Positions 1-7,761 of a DNA stretch of 19,045 bases are shown here, in pieces. This DNA is from Lachnospiraceae bacterium (GTDB lineage Bacteria; Bacillota; Clostridia; Lachnospirales; Lachnospiraceae): assembly GCA_900757145.1 (NCBI GenBank), contig CAAEMT010000026.1, positions 1-19,045 on the forward strand, written 5' to 3'. The notes under the pieces were generated by a model. The model did no database searches. It had not been told where the DNA came from and saw only the letters and a list, made by a program, of their open reading frames with translations. How positions within the stretch are numbered: position 1 is the stretch's first letter; each line of letters starts with the position of its first letter. The position numbers and the translations under genes are program-made.

Positions 1-97
1 ATCAGTCTCTGCACGTCAACTATTGAAACCGCCGTGTACCGAACGGTACGCACGGTGGTGTGAGAGGACGGGAGCTAATCACTCCCTCCTACTCGAT
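1..97 (+). mobile_element. 3' end of a group II intron (domains V and VI), cut by the window edge
   Basis: Bases 28-59 fold as a domain V hairpin. Bases 28-36 pair with 51-59 (one G-U), a two-base CG bulge lies at 49-50, bases 37-40 pair with 45-48, and the GAAC tetraloop is 41-44. Domain VI follows: 62-65 pairs with 90 and 92-94, 66-68 with 87-89, and 70-74 with 82-86, with C69 bulged. A91 is left as a bulged adenosine seven positions from a 3' end in ..GAT, exactly where the lariat branch-point A belongs. The proposed 3' splice site is 97/98. Known of the family: these are retroelement ribozymes that usually carry a reverse transcriptase/maturase ORF in domain IV, which would lie left of the window. 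The intron lies antisense to the neighbouring SIS gene, 6 bp beyond its stop. Intron subclass was not determined. Confidence 0.88.
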
Positions 98-103
98 TAA
101 GTA

Positions 104-715
104 TTATTTTTCATCATCGCGCAGCTTGCCGAGCGCTCCGCCCGGATGCCATTTTACATACTGCTGCGGAGTTACCTCTTTGTCTGCCTGAAGGGCAACG
201 CTTAACGCCTGAAGCACAAGCGTCTCTGCGAGGATGGACATTCTCGGAGCACGTCCGAGTGGACCACCTTCTTTCTTTACACCTGCAAAGAGATGTACCT
301 CGCTTTCTTTTGCAAGCCATGATTCGCGGTTTCCGCTGACACCGATGACCTTACAGCCATTGTTCTTTACGGCAAGCACAGTGGAGCGCATCTCTGCAGT
401 CTCACCACTGTTTGAGATAAAAATCACAACATCACCCGGTACAAGCTGTCCGCAGGAGCCGTGAACGGCTTCTGTGCCATGAAGAAAATATGTCGGATTG
501 CCTGTTGAAGACATAACAGAAGCAATGTATCCTGAGATATGTCCCGGCTTGCCGATACCTGATACGTGAACTCGACCGCCATTTTTTTGCGCATCCTTGA
601 TCAGATCGGCCGCTGCTTCTACCTCGTTGTAGTCCATATTGTCGATAAATTCGCTCAGATCATTTTTCACTGTATCGAGAAAAAATGAGTAAGCCTCTTT
701 ACATTTTGCATCCAT
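104..715 (-). CDS. SIS-domain sugar-phosphate isomerase, KdsD/KpsF/GutQ-like
   Basis: A 203-residue single SIS domain. It probably interconverts an aldose- and ketose-phosphate in the cytoplasm. The phosphosugar-binding loop SNSGET is at residues 101-106, the HGTEAVHG segment at 80-86 resembles the HPAEASHG segment of KdsD, and the C-terminal WHPGGALGK motif (189-197) is characteristic of arabinose-5-phosphate isomerases. The two C-terminal CBS domains of full-length KdsD (about 328 residues) are absent, as in many stand-alone Firmicute forms. The substrate is therefore uncertain: 6-phospho-3-hexuloisomerase or another pentose-phosphate isomerase are alternatives. It starts 16 bp after the ribokinase-family gene stop, so the two are probably co-transcribed and act on the same sugar. 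The reading frame is intact, and a group II intron lies just past its stop codon. Confidence 0.85.
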   Translation of the reverse strand: MDAKCKEAYSFFLDTVKNDLSEFIDNMDYNEVEAAADLIKDAQKNGGRVHVSGIGKPGHISGYIASVMSSTGNPTYFLHGTEAVHGSCGQLVPGDVVIFISNSGETAEMRSTVLAVKNNGCKVIGVSGNRESWLAKESEVHLFAGVKKEGGPLGRAPRMSILAETLVLQALSVALQADKEVTPQQYVKWHPGGALGKLRDDEK

Positions 716-731
716 ATTAAAAACCCCCAGG

Positions 732-1727
732 TCAAGATTTAAGTGCGGAAGTATCCGGTGTGCAGCCGGTTCTTTCCTTAAGGAAGGATTCTACTTTATC
801 CAGAGTTGGAAGAGATGGCATCGCACCCATCGCAGATACAGTAAGCGCCGCTGTGTGGTTTGCGAATTTCAGCGTTTCATCATATCCCCATCCGCAGCTA
901 AGCCCAACGGAGAGAGCGCCTACGAAAGAGTCTCCGGCAGCAGTCGGATCAACAGCCATGATATTTTCGGCACACGGACTGTAGAAAACGCCGTCCTTTT
1001 CTGTATCGAGGATAGCGCCCGCTTCTCCGAGCGTGATCAGGACATTTTTAACGCCTTTTGCCTTAAGCGCTGCCGTAGCGGCCTTTGCCTCGTCCATATT
1101 GACTCCTTTTCCCTCATGGGAGATCTTGATGCCTACCATGTCGTAAGCCTCATGCTCATTCGGAGAAATATACGTCAGATGAGAGAGCAGCTCATCTGAG
1201 AGCGGCGCGCTCGGAGCGGAATTGAGCATGACCGGAACACCTTTCTCATATGCGTATGCGGCTACAAGCTCATTGATCTCCATCGGGATCTCAAGCTGAA
1301 GGACAACGAGATCGTAATCTGCGATCTTCTCTTTGAGGAAAGATACGTCCTCCGGTGTGATGCTCATATTGGAACCGGACAGTACGATAATGCGGTTTAC
1401 TGTCTGTTTGCCCGGTGCTTCTTCAAGGATGATAACGCTGCATCCTGACGGAAGCTTGTCATCATACAGGATATATTCTGTATTGATGCCGGCTTCTTTG
1501 CAGGTCTTTACCATATCTTCTCCGTTACTGTCATGACCGAGTTTTCCGACCATTGTAACATCAGCGCCGAGACGTGCCATCTGTACGGCTTGGTTTGCTC
1601 CTTTCCCGCCGGGAGCTTTTGAAAAAGTACCGCCGAGGACAGTCTGTCCTTCACGCGGAAATACTTCTGTAGTGGCGATCTGATCCATAACGAAACTGCC
1701 GACTACGAGAATCTTTGGTTTTGCCAT
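732..1727 (-). CDS. Ribokinase-family (PfkB) sugar kinase
   Basis: A 331-residue PfkB-family kinase that transfers phosphate from ATP to a sugar hydroxyl. Seen in the sequence: an N-terminal GSFVMD strand, the ribokinase signature GGKGANQA at 40-47, the NSAPS segment near 169-173, SPNEHEA near 188-194, and the C-terminal anion-hole/catalytic motif DPTAAGD at 260-266 with D266 as predicted base. Canonical ribokinase reads DTTGAGD here, so the hole is slightly altered although the catalytic Asp remains. The length is a little above the usual 300-310 because of a C-terminal tail. A strong AAAGGAG site precedes the ATG. First gene of a two-gene unit with the SIS isomerase, suggesting phosphorylation followed by isomerisation of a pentose or hexose. 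Exact substrate unknown; the name rbsK would be a guess. Confidence 0.9.
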   Translation of the reverse strand: MAKPKILVVGSFVMDQIATTEVFPREGQTVLGGTFSKAPGGKGANQAVQMARLGADVTMVGKLGHDSNGEDMVKTCKEAGINTEYILYDDKLPSGCSVIILEEAPGKQTVNRIIVLSGSNMSITPEDVSFLKEKIADYDLVVLQLEIPMEINELVAAYAYEKGVPVMLNSAPSAPLSDELLSHLTYISPNEHEAYDMVGIKISHEGKGVNMDEAKAATAALKAKGVKNVLITLGEAGAILDTEKDGVFYSPCAENIMAVDPTAAGDSFVGALSVGLSCGWGYDETLKFANHTAALTVSAMGAMPSLPTLDKVESFLKERTGCTPDTSALKS

Positions 1728-1776
1728 TTTTGTGACTCCTTTCTATAAAATATATGCAATGAGTCTAGAATATCAA

Positions 1777-1806
1777 ATAATATCAGAAAAAGCAATATTT
1801 GTGCAA
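1777..1806 (-). promoter_or_regulatory. Putative sigma-A promoter for the kinase-isomerase pair
   Basis: On the minus strand TTGCAC (1801-1806) is followed after 18 bp by TATTAT (1777-1782). This would start transcription about 40 bp upstream of the kinase ATG. No convincing cre site or palindromic operator was seen in the gap 1728-1967. Confidence 0.45.
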
Positions 1807-1837
1807 AAGATTTTGCAAAGTACGGGAAATGAGACTA

Positions 1838-1866
1838 TTGACTTTTGGACAGGATAGTAGTAAAAA
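1838..1866 (+). promoter_or_regulatory. Putative sigma-A promoter for the DUF1700-like gene
   Basis: TTGACT (1838-1843) and TAAAAA (1861-1866) are separated by 17 bp. The implied leader of about 95 nt contains a possible hairpin: TTGGCA at 1887-1892 pairs with 1910-1915, enclosing TCAA/TTGA at 1897-1900/1906-1909 with a four-base bulge. The -10 box is weak. Confidence 0.35.
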
Positions 1867-1967
1867 ATAAGAAAAATGGTAACTGTTTGGCACAGGTCAA
1901 AGCGCTTGATGCCAAGACTGTGAAGATACTGAACCGATACAAAAAATGAAAGAAAAAGAGGGGCTGT

Positions 1968-2465
1968 ATGACAAAAAATGAATTTCTTGATACGCTTGCG
2001 CGTGTGCTCAACAGAGAACTCTCAGAATCAGAGGTGCGCAGCAATATCCGGTATTATGAGGACTATATCGATCAGCAGACGGCAGGAGGACGCAGCGAGG
2101 CGGAGGTGCTTCGTGAACTCGGCGATCCGAGGCTGATCGCGCGTACGATCCTGCAGGTGGATCAGCAGAGGGAAGAAGCACAGGATGGGTATGCATCGGA
2201 GGCATATGGCGCACAGACTGTTTATACAGAGAACAGCGATGGCACGTATCACGAGTCGTACGAGGAGGAAGAGCAGAAGGCTCCGTTTGGCGGCAGGGTA
2301 AAGGTATACGGATTTGGGTGGAAACAGTGGCTGATCGTGATTCTCGTTCTTCTGGTGGTATTTATGATTCTCGGGACAGTATTCGCTGTTGTGTGGAGGC
2401 TTTTTCCGTTTATACTTCTTGGTGCAGGTCTGTGGTGGCTGTATAAAAGATTTCTGTCGAGATAG
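1968..2465 (+). CDS. HAAS/DUF1700-like membrane protein
   Basis: A 165-residue protein. Residues 1-65 form a helical N-terminal domain with the YYEDYI...ELGDPRLIA pattern of the HAAS/DUF1700 family. Residues 70-105 are an acidic, Tyr/Ser/Glu-rich linker. The C-terminus has two hydrophobic helices at about 121-140 and 143-160, ending in a basic tail (KRFLSR). Known of the family: such proteins are often encoded beside PadR-type regulators and may relay signals or control envelope functions. No PadR gene is adjacent here, so the partner is unknown. RBS GAGGGG lies just before the ATG at 1968. No clear terminator separates it from apt, so some readthrough into the apt operon is possible. Confidence 0.75.
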   Translation: MTKNEFLDTLARVLNRELSESEVRSNIRYYEDYIDQQTAGGRSEAEVLRELGDPRLIARTILQVDQQREEAQDGYASEAYGAQTVYTENSDGTYHESYEEEEQKAPFGGRVKVYGFGWKQWLIVILVLLVVFMILGTVFAVVWRLFPFILLGAGLWWLYKRFLSR

Positions 2466-2502
2466 AGGGCAAAAGCTGTCGCTTGTGCGCAAGGTTTGAC
2501 AG

Positions 2503-2531
2503 TTGCGAAAAATGGGGAAAAATGTTATACT
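2503..2531 (+). promoter_or_regulatory. Putative promoter of the apt-relA-hemZ-hisS-aspS operon
   Basis: TTGCGA (2503-2508) and TATACT (2526-2531) are spaced by exactly 17 bp, giving a leader of about 50 nt before the apt ATG (RBS AAAGGAG). A TTGACA immediately upstream (2496-2501) is 24 bp from the -10 and therefore misplaced. Confidence 0.55.
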
Positions 2532-2586
2532 GTCATTTGACGCATTTTCATAAAAAGGTTGTATAACCTAAAAAGGAGCGGGAAAA

Positions 2587-3111
2587 ATGAAAAAGATAGA
2601 AGAGTATGTGAGAAGTATACCGGATTTTCCGGAGCCGGGGATCATATTCCGGGATGTGACGAGTATTTTGCAGGATGCGCAGGGCCTCAGGCTTGCGATC
2701 GATCTGATGCAGGAAAAGTTAAAGGACGTAGATTTTGACGTTGTAGCGGGGACTGAGTCACGCGGTTTCATTTTTGGGGTTCCTATTGCGTACAATATGG
2801 AGAAATCGTTTGTTCCGGTGAGAAAAAAGGGCAAGCTGCCATGCGAGACCGTTTCGATGGAGTATGACCTTGAGTACGGAACCGCGCAGATAGAGATACA
2901 CAAAGACGCGATCAGGCCCGGACAGAAGGTCGTAGTGATCGATGATCTGATCGCTACGGGCGGTACGGTTGAGGCGGCAGTCAAGCTGATCGAAAGTCTT
3001 GGAGGAGAGGTTGTAAAGATCGTTTTCCTGATGGAGCTTGCAGGGCTTGAGGGACGCAAAAAGCTTGCAGGATACGATGTAGAATCAGTAATTTGTTACG
3101 AGGGAAAATAA
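2587..3111 (+). CDS. apt: Adenine phosphoribosyltransferase
   Basis: A 174-residue cytoplasmic purine-salvage enzyme that makes AMP and pyrophosphate from adenine and PRPP. The sequence shows the APT N-terminus (IPDFPEPGIIFRDVT), the GTESRGFIFG loop, the KKGKLP segment, and the PRPP-binding motif VVVIDDLIATGGT near residues 117-129. Length and all landmarks are normal. First gene of a long plus-strand operon with relA/spoT directly behind. This apt-relA pairing is common in Firmicutes and places nucleotide salvage next to alarmone metabolism. recJ, often upstream of apt in clostridia, is not present here. Confidence 0.96.
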   Translation: MKKIEEYVRSIPDFPEPGIIFRDVTSILQDAQGLRLAIDLMQEKLKDVDFDVVAGTESRGFIFGVPIAYNMEKSFVPVRKKGKLPCETVSMEYDLEYGTAQIEIHKDAIRPGQKVVVIDDLIATGGTVEAAVKLIESLGGEVVKIVFLMELAGLEGRKKLAGYDVESVICYEGK

Positions 3112-3112
3112 A

Positions 3113-3149
3113 ACAGTCCGAACGGCCGGCGGCGTCTGTTCCGGACTGT
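3113..3149 (+). other. Stem-loop between apt and relA/spoT
   Basis: Bases 3113-3120 pair perfectly with 3142-3149. After a single bulged C (3141), 3121-3123 pairs with 3138-3140, leaving a G/C-rich 14-nt loop. No U-tract follows, so it is not a classical terminator. It could be a processing or attenuation element that sets the relA/apt transcript ratio. A candidate GTG start for relA at 3148 lies in the 3' arm, arguing that translation begins after the hairpin. Confidence 0.5.
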
Positions 3150-3171
3150 GATCAAAGAAAATGGTGAGGCT

Positions 3172-5475
3172 ATGGCGGCAGATACGAGAACAAAACAGCA
3201 AAGAGTCGATGAGATTAAAAAAGCAGATGCCAGTGTAAAGACGATGGAGGATTTCACGAGTCCGGACATTTTGTATCAGGAATTGATCGACAGTGTCAGA
3301 AAATACCATCCGTCTGATGATATTTCTATGATAGAGAAGGCTTATAAGATCGCGTATAACGCGCATAAGGATCAGCGGCGCAAATCGGGGGAGCCGTACA
3401 TCATCCATCCGCTTTGCGTAGGCATTATTCTCGCAGATCTGGAGCTTGACAAGGAGACGATCGTTGCGGGGCTTCTGCATGATGTGGTTGAGGATACCGT
3501 CATGACATCAGAGCAGTTGAGGGCGGAGTTCGGCGATGAGGTCGAGCTTCTGGTAGACGGCGTCACGAAGCTTGGACAGCTTAATTATTCTGCGGATAAG
3601 GTAGAGGTTCAGGCGGAGAACCTGCGCAAGATGTTTCTTGCGATGGCAAAGGACATCAGAGTGATCCTTATAAAGCTTGCAGACCGCTTGCACAATATGC
3701 GTACGCTGAAATATATGCGTCCGGAGAAGCAGCGCGAGAAAGCCAGAGAGACGATGGATATTTATGCTCCGATTGCGCACAGGCTTGGTATATCCAAAAT
3801 CAAGGTAGAACTCGATGATCTGTCGCTTAAGTATCTTGAGCCGGAGGTTTATTACGATCTGGTGGAGAAGATCGCGCTGAAAAAAGACGCAAGGCAGGCA
3901 TTTGTCAACAGCATTGTAAAAGAAGTCAGCCAGCATATCGAGGCGGCGGGTATTAAAGCGCAGATAGACGGGCGCATCAAGCACTTTTTCAGTATATATA
4001 AGAAAATGGTGAACCAGCAGAAGACGCTTGACCAGATATACGATCTTTTTGCAGTGCGTATCATCGTAGATACGGTGAAGGACTGCTATGCGGCTCTCGG
4101 AGTGATCCACGAGATGTATAAGCCTATACCGGGAAGATTTAAAGACTATATCGCGATGCCAAAGCAAAATATGTATCAGTCGCTTCATACGACTCTGATC
4201 GGACCGAACGGTACGCCGTTTGAAATACAGATACGTACATTTGAGATGCACCGGACGGCGGAATACGGTATTGCCGCACATTGGAAATACAAGGAAGCTG
4301 CTGGAGGCAAGAGTGTAGATACGAAGAGTGAGGAAGAAAAGCTCTCCTGGCTGCGTCAGGTACTTGACTGGCAGATGTCGGATAATCGCGAGTTTATGAG
4401 TCTTCTCAAAAGTGATTTTGACCTGTTCTCGGAGAGCGTATACTGTTTTACGCCATCGGGAGATGTGAAAAACCTGCCGAACGGATCGACTCCGATTGAT
4501 TTTGCGTACAGCATCCACAGCGCGGTTGGCAACCGTATGATCGGCGCCCGTGTCAACGGCAAGCTTGTGACGATCGACTATGTGATCCAGAACGGTGACC
4601 GCATCGAGATCATTACCTCGCAGAATTCTCGGGGACCGAGCCGCGACTGGCTTAAGATCGTCAAGAGCTCACAGGCGAAGAATAAGATAAATCAGTGGTT
4701 TAAGCAGGAATTAAAAGAAGATAATATTATAAAGGGCAAGGAAATGCTCGCCTCGTACTGCAAGTCGAAAGCGATCGTGCAGTCAGACATTATGAAGCCG
4801 GAATACGTAGAGCGCGTGCTGTCAAAGTATGGCTTCCGTGACTGGGATTCTGTTCTTGCTGCGCTTGGACATGGCGGACTAAAAGAAGGTCAAGTCGTGA
4901 ATAAGCTTATGGAGGGTTATGAACAGGATCATAAAAAAACAGTTACAGATGAGCAGATCATGGAAGTGGTACAAAGTGCAAAGGAAACTGCTCCTGTGCG
5001 CGTTCAGAAGTCAAAGGGCGGCATTACGGTACAGGGCATCGACGATATCAGCGTTCGTTTCGCAAAGTGCTGCAGTCCCGTTCCGGGGGATGAGATCATC
5101 GGATTTGTGACGAGAGGACGCGGCGTGACAATCCACCGCACAGACTGTATCAATATGATCAATCTTCCTGAGGAGGAGAGAGCCCGTATTATTGACGCAG
5201 AGTGGCAGAAAGCAGCTGTGGTAGGCGATAAAGGCATGTATATAGCGGAAATCATGATTTACAGTACAGACCGTACAGGGCTTTTGGTAGATATTATGAA
5301 GCTGTTTACGGAACGTAAAGTCGATGTGACTTCTGTGAACTGCCGTACGAACAAACAGGGAGTCGCAACGATTGCCATGTCATTTGAAATATCGGATAAA
5401 CACACATTGAACTACATGATAGACAAGATACGTCAGGTAGAGAGCGTGATCGATGTGGAGCGGACGACAGGGTGA
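3172..5475 (+). CDS. relA: Bifunctional (p)ppGpp synthetase/hydrolase, RelA/SpoT (RSH) family
   Basis: A 767-residue long RSH protein that makes and degrades the stringent-response alarmone. Domains in order: an HD hydrolase with HD at 103-104 and ED at 107-108 (HDVVEDT); a synthetase whose RFKD motif at 322-325 is the RxKD form typical of dual-function enzymes, followed by NMYQSLHTT and EIQIRTFEMH; a TGS domain (VYCFTPSGDVKNLP); a conserved CC motif at 633-634; and a C-terminal ACT domain (about 690-765). Both active sites look intact. The ATG at 3172 is preferred because the alternative GTG at 3148 sits inside a stem-loop; a GGTGAGG-like site just precedes the ATG, with short spacing. Fits operon position 2. 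Confidence 0.95.
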   Translation: MAADTRTKQQRVDEIKKADASVKTMEDFTSPDILYQELIDSVRKYHPSDDISMIEKAYKIAYNAHKDQRRKSGEPYIIHPLCVGIILADLELDKETIVAGLLHDVVEDTVMTSEQLRAEFGDEVELLVDGVTKLGQLNYSADKVEVQAENLRKMFLAMAKDIRVILIKLADRLHNMRTLKYMRPEKQREKARETMDIYAPIAHRLGISKIKVELDDLSLKYLEPEVYYDLVEKIALKKDARQAFVNSIVKEVSQHIEAAGIKAQIDGRIKHFFSIYKKMVNQQKTLDQIYDLFAVRIIVDTVKDCYAALGVIHEMYKPIPGRFKDYIAMPKQNMYQSLHTTLIGPNGTPFEIQIRTFEMHRTAEYGIAAHWKYKEAAGGKSVDTKSEEEKLSWLRQVLDWQMSDNREFMSLLKSDFDLFSESVYCFTPSGDVKNLPNGSTPIDFAYSIHSAVGNRMIGARVNGKLVTIDYVIQNGDRIEIITSQNSRGPSRDWLKIVKSSQAKNKINQWFKQELKEDNIIKGKEMLASYCKSKAIVQSDIMKPEYVERVLSKYGFRDWDSVLAALGHGGLKEGQVVNKLMEGYEQDHKKTVTDEQIMEVVQSAKETAPVRVQKSKGGITVQGIDDISVRFAKCCSPVPGDEIIGFVTRGRGVTIHRTDCINMINLPEEERARIIDAEWQKAAVVGDKGMYIAEIMIYSTDRTGLLVDIMKLFTERKVDVTSVNCRTNKQGVATIAMSFEISDKHTLNYMIDKIRQVESVIDVERTTG

Positions 5476-5494
5476 TTTCGCGCAGGGGATAAAA

Positions 5495-6121
5495 ATGAAA
5501 AATATTCAGATAGAGACGCTGGTGCTTGGCAGTATGGCAGTAAACTGTTATCTCGTGATGCATCGGGGAACGAAAAAAATGGTGATCATCGATCCGGGGG
5601 CACAGCCGGATCGTGTGATTAATAAAATAGAGAAAATGGGAGCAAGTCCAGAAGCCATCCTTCTGACACACGGGCATTTTGACCATATCGGAGCGGTAGA
5701 GGCGCTGCGGGCACATTTTGCTATTCCGGTCTGCGCGCTTGATCCGGAACGGGAGATTTTGGAAGATATGCAGAAAAATCTCTCTGTTTTGTTCGGAGAG
5801 CCTTTGACTGTGGCAGCCGACAGAATGTTTCATGACGGCGAGAGTGTCTCTTTCGGAGATATGGAGATCCAGGTGCTGCATACGCCGGGACATACGGCTG
5901 GGGGCGCGTGCTACTATATGCCGGAAGAGGGTGTGTTGTTTTCTGGAGACACGCTGTTTTGTGCAAGCGTGGGAAGAACAGATTTTCCGACGGGCAGCAT
6001 GAGTGCGCTGCATACTTCCATTCATACGAAACTGTTTGTGCTTCCGGAGGATACGATCGTATATCCGGGGCATGGCGAGGCAACTGATATTAGTTACGAG
6101 AAAAGGTATAATCCATATTAA
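5495..6121 (+). CDS. Metallo-beta-lactamase-fold hydrolase, glyoxalase II-like
   Basis: A 208-residue, probably cytoplasmic, metal-dependent hydrolase. The metal-binding motif THGHFDH has H59, H61, D63 and H64. H133 (TPGHTAGG), D152 (SGDTLF) and H193 (YPGHG) complete the binuclear site typical of the glyoxalase II/YcbL group. The length matches short hydroxyacylglutathione-hydrolase-like proteins that lack the C-terminal substrate domain, so the true thioester substrate is unknown. The start at 5495 is chosen over the in-frame ATG at 5453 because AGGGGAT sits just upstream and the earlier start would overlap the relA end. It lies 19 bp after relA and 5 bp before hemZ, well within the operon. 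Confidence 0.9.
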   Translation: MKNIQIETLVLGSMAVNCYLVMHRGTKKMVIIDPGAQPDRVINKIEKMGASPEAILLTHGHFDHIGAVEALRAHFAIPVCALDPEREILEDMQKNLSVLFGEPLTVAADRMFHDGESVSFGDMEIQVLHTPGHTAGGACYYMPEEGVLFSGDTLFCASVGRTDFPTGSMSALHTSIHTKLFVLPEDTIVYPGHGEATDISYEKRYNPY

Positions 6122-6126
6122 AGATA

Positions 6127-7761
6127 ATGATTACAGTACACTTAAACAGAGAAAGTTTTCAATATGACGTCCATTCGCTCGTAAAGGCATTTTATCCCGA
6201 ACTGGAGGTACGAATCGTATGTGATGCTGACGGTGGGCAGGAGTTTTCGCAAATCGGACAGGCAGCAGAACGGACGCCGGCCGGTACCTGCGGCGCAGAG
6301 CGGATGGCTGTGAAAAAAACAGCAGAAAAAGAGAGTGAGGAAGCACCGGAGAAAGAGACACAGAAGTCTTTGACGCTGGTGATTTCTTTCGTATCAGGCA
6401 AGGAAACGCAGACCATTTTTCCGGAAGAAGGCGTGAATGAAAAAAATCGAGAAGAGGATTTTTCAAAGATAACTGTACGTTTTGAAAAAGAAGACAAAAC
6501 AGTGTTGTCTGATGCAGCGTCTATAGAAAAAGGCACGCAGCGCAAAGAAGTGAAAAATATCCTGAAACGTCTGTTGTACCGAATGCTCTCAGAATACACG
6601 GGACAGAAACTGCCATGGGGCAATCTGACGGGCATCCGTCCGACGAAGATACCTATGGCTCTTTTGGAGCAGGGCTGGAAAAACTCTGAGATTGCGCAGC
6701 ATATGCGCGATACGTATTACACGAGCAACGAAAAGACAGCGCTTGCGATCATGATCGCAAACCGTGAGCGTCATATTCTGAAGGATATTAATTTCAAAGA
6801 CGGATACAGCCTGTATGTCGGGATTCCTTTCTGTCCGAGCATTTGTCTGTATTGTTCCTTTAGCTCCAGTCCGCTTCATCTGTGGAGAGATAAGGTAGAC
6901 GCATATTTGGATGCGCTGTGTCGGGAAATTGATTATGCGTCAGAGGCGTTTGCAGGAAAAGAGCTCAATACCGTATACATTGGAGGCGGCACGCCGACAA
7001 CGCTGGAGCCCTGCCAGATGGAACGGCTGCTTACACGGCTTGAGCAGCGTTTCTGCTTTGACAGACTGAAAGAATTTACGGTGGAGGCGGGGCGACCGGA
7101 CAGTATCACGAAGGAAAAGCTTGAGGTGCTGCGTGCGCACGGCATTTCCCGAATATCGATCAATCCGCAGACGATGAATCAGCAGACGCTTGACCTGATC
7201 GGCAGACGTCACACGGTAGAGCAGACTGTGGATGCATTTTATCTGGCGAGGGATCTTGGATTTGACAATATCAATATGGATCTGATCGTTGGACTTCCCG
7301 GTGAGGAGTATGCTCAAGTAGAGCATACGATGCAGGAAATCAAAAAGCTTGATCCCGACAGTATCACCGTCCATTCTCTTGCGGTAAAGCGAGCCGCAAG
7401 GCTTCGGCTGATTAAAGAAGAACACAAGGAAATGACTATGACGAACAATGCGCAGATCATGGATATGACTTCGTCGTACGCAAAAGCAGCAGGTCTTTAT
7501 CCGTATTATCTGTACCGTCAGAAAAATATGGCAGGTAATTTTGAAAATGTGGGATATGCAAGGGAAGGAAAGGCAGGCATCTACAATATCCTTATTATGG
7601 AGGAGCTGCAGAGCATTCTTGCACTCGGCGCGGGAGCCTCGACAAAAATGGTATGGGATAAAGACAGAATAGAGCGCATTGAAAATGTCAAGGACATAAA
7701 AAGCTATATTGAGCGTATTGATGAGATGATAGAAAGAAAGAGGGCGGGGCTGCATGAGTGA
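6127..7761 (+). CDS. hemZ: HemZ-type radical SAM protein (oxygen-independent coproporphyrinogen III oxidase-like)
   Basis: A 544-residue radical SAM enzyme. The 4Fe-4S/SAM cluster motif CPSICLYC (C236, C240, C243) is preceded by YVGIPF and followed by YIGGGTPTTL, VEAGRPDSI, RISINPQTMN and NMDLIVGLPGE, all hallmarks of the HemN/HemZ branch. The N-terminal part (1-230), with LPWGNLTGIRPTKI near 160-173, is the HemZ-specific region. Between about residues 36 and 75 and again 98-135 it carries Lys/Glu-rich, low-complexity insertions. Coproporphyrinogen oxidase activity is inferred from the name only; HemZ often occurs in clostridia without a visible haem pathway. The RBS is weak and the gene starts 5 bp after the MBL stop, so translational coupling is likely. 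Confidence 0.9.
   Translation: MITVHLNRESFQYDVHSLVKAFYPELEVRIVCDADGGQEFSQIGQAAERTPAGTCGAERMAVKKTAEKESEEAPEKETQKSLTLVISFVSGKETQTIFPEEGVNEKNREEDFSKITVRFEKEDKTVLSDAASIEKGTQRKEVKNILKRLLYRMLSEYTGQKLPWGNLTGIRPTKIPMALLEQGWKNSEIAQHMRDTYYTSNEKTALAIMIANRERHILKDINFKDGYSLYVGIPFCPSICLYCSFSSSPLHLWRDKVDAYLDALCREIDYASEAFAGKELNTVYIGGGTPTTLEPCQMERLLTRLEQRFCFDRLKEFTVEAGRPDSITKEKLEVLRAHGISRISINPQTMNQQTLDLIGRRHTVEQTVDAFYLARDLGFDNINMDLIVGLPGEEYAQVEHTMQEIKKLDPDSITVHSLAVKRAARLRLIKEEHKEMTMTNNAQIMDMTSSYAKAAGLYPYYLYRQKNMAGNFENVGYAREGKAGIYNILIMEELQSILALGAGASTKMVWDKDRIERIENVKDIKSYIERIDEMIERKRAGLHE

Noticed and set aside
1895..1910. cre (CcpA) site near the DUF1700-like gene, suggested by AAAGCGCTTG
   Set aside because: It lacks the TGWAA half-site symmetry of a cre element and is better explained as part of the small hairpin.
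2496..2501. TTGACA as -35 box for apt
   Set aside because: It is 24 bp from the TATACT -10; TTGCGA at 2503-2508 has the correct 17-bp spacing.
3508..4518. 336-codon open frame on the minus strand inside relA/spoT
   Set aside because: It lies wholly antisense to an intact RSH gene, has no recognisable domain or RBS, and its Arg/His/Leu-rich composition is typical of a shadow frame.
5453..5494. N-terminal extension of the MBL hydrolase from ATG 5453
   Set aside because: Would overlap the relA end, has no RBS, and adds 14 residues unlike the family's N-terminus; ATG 5495 has AGGGGAT just upstream.
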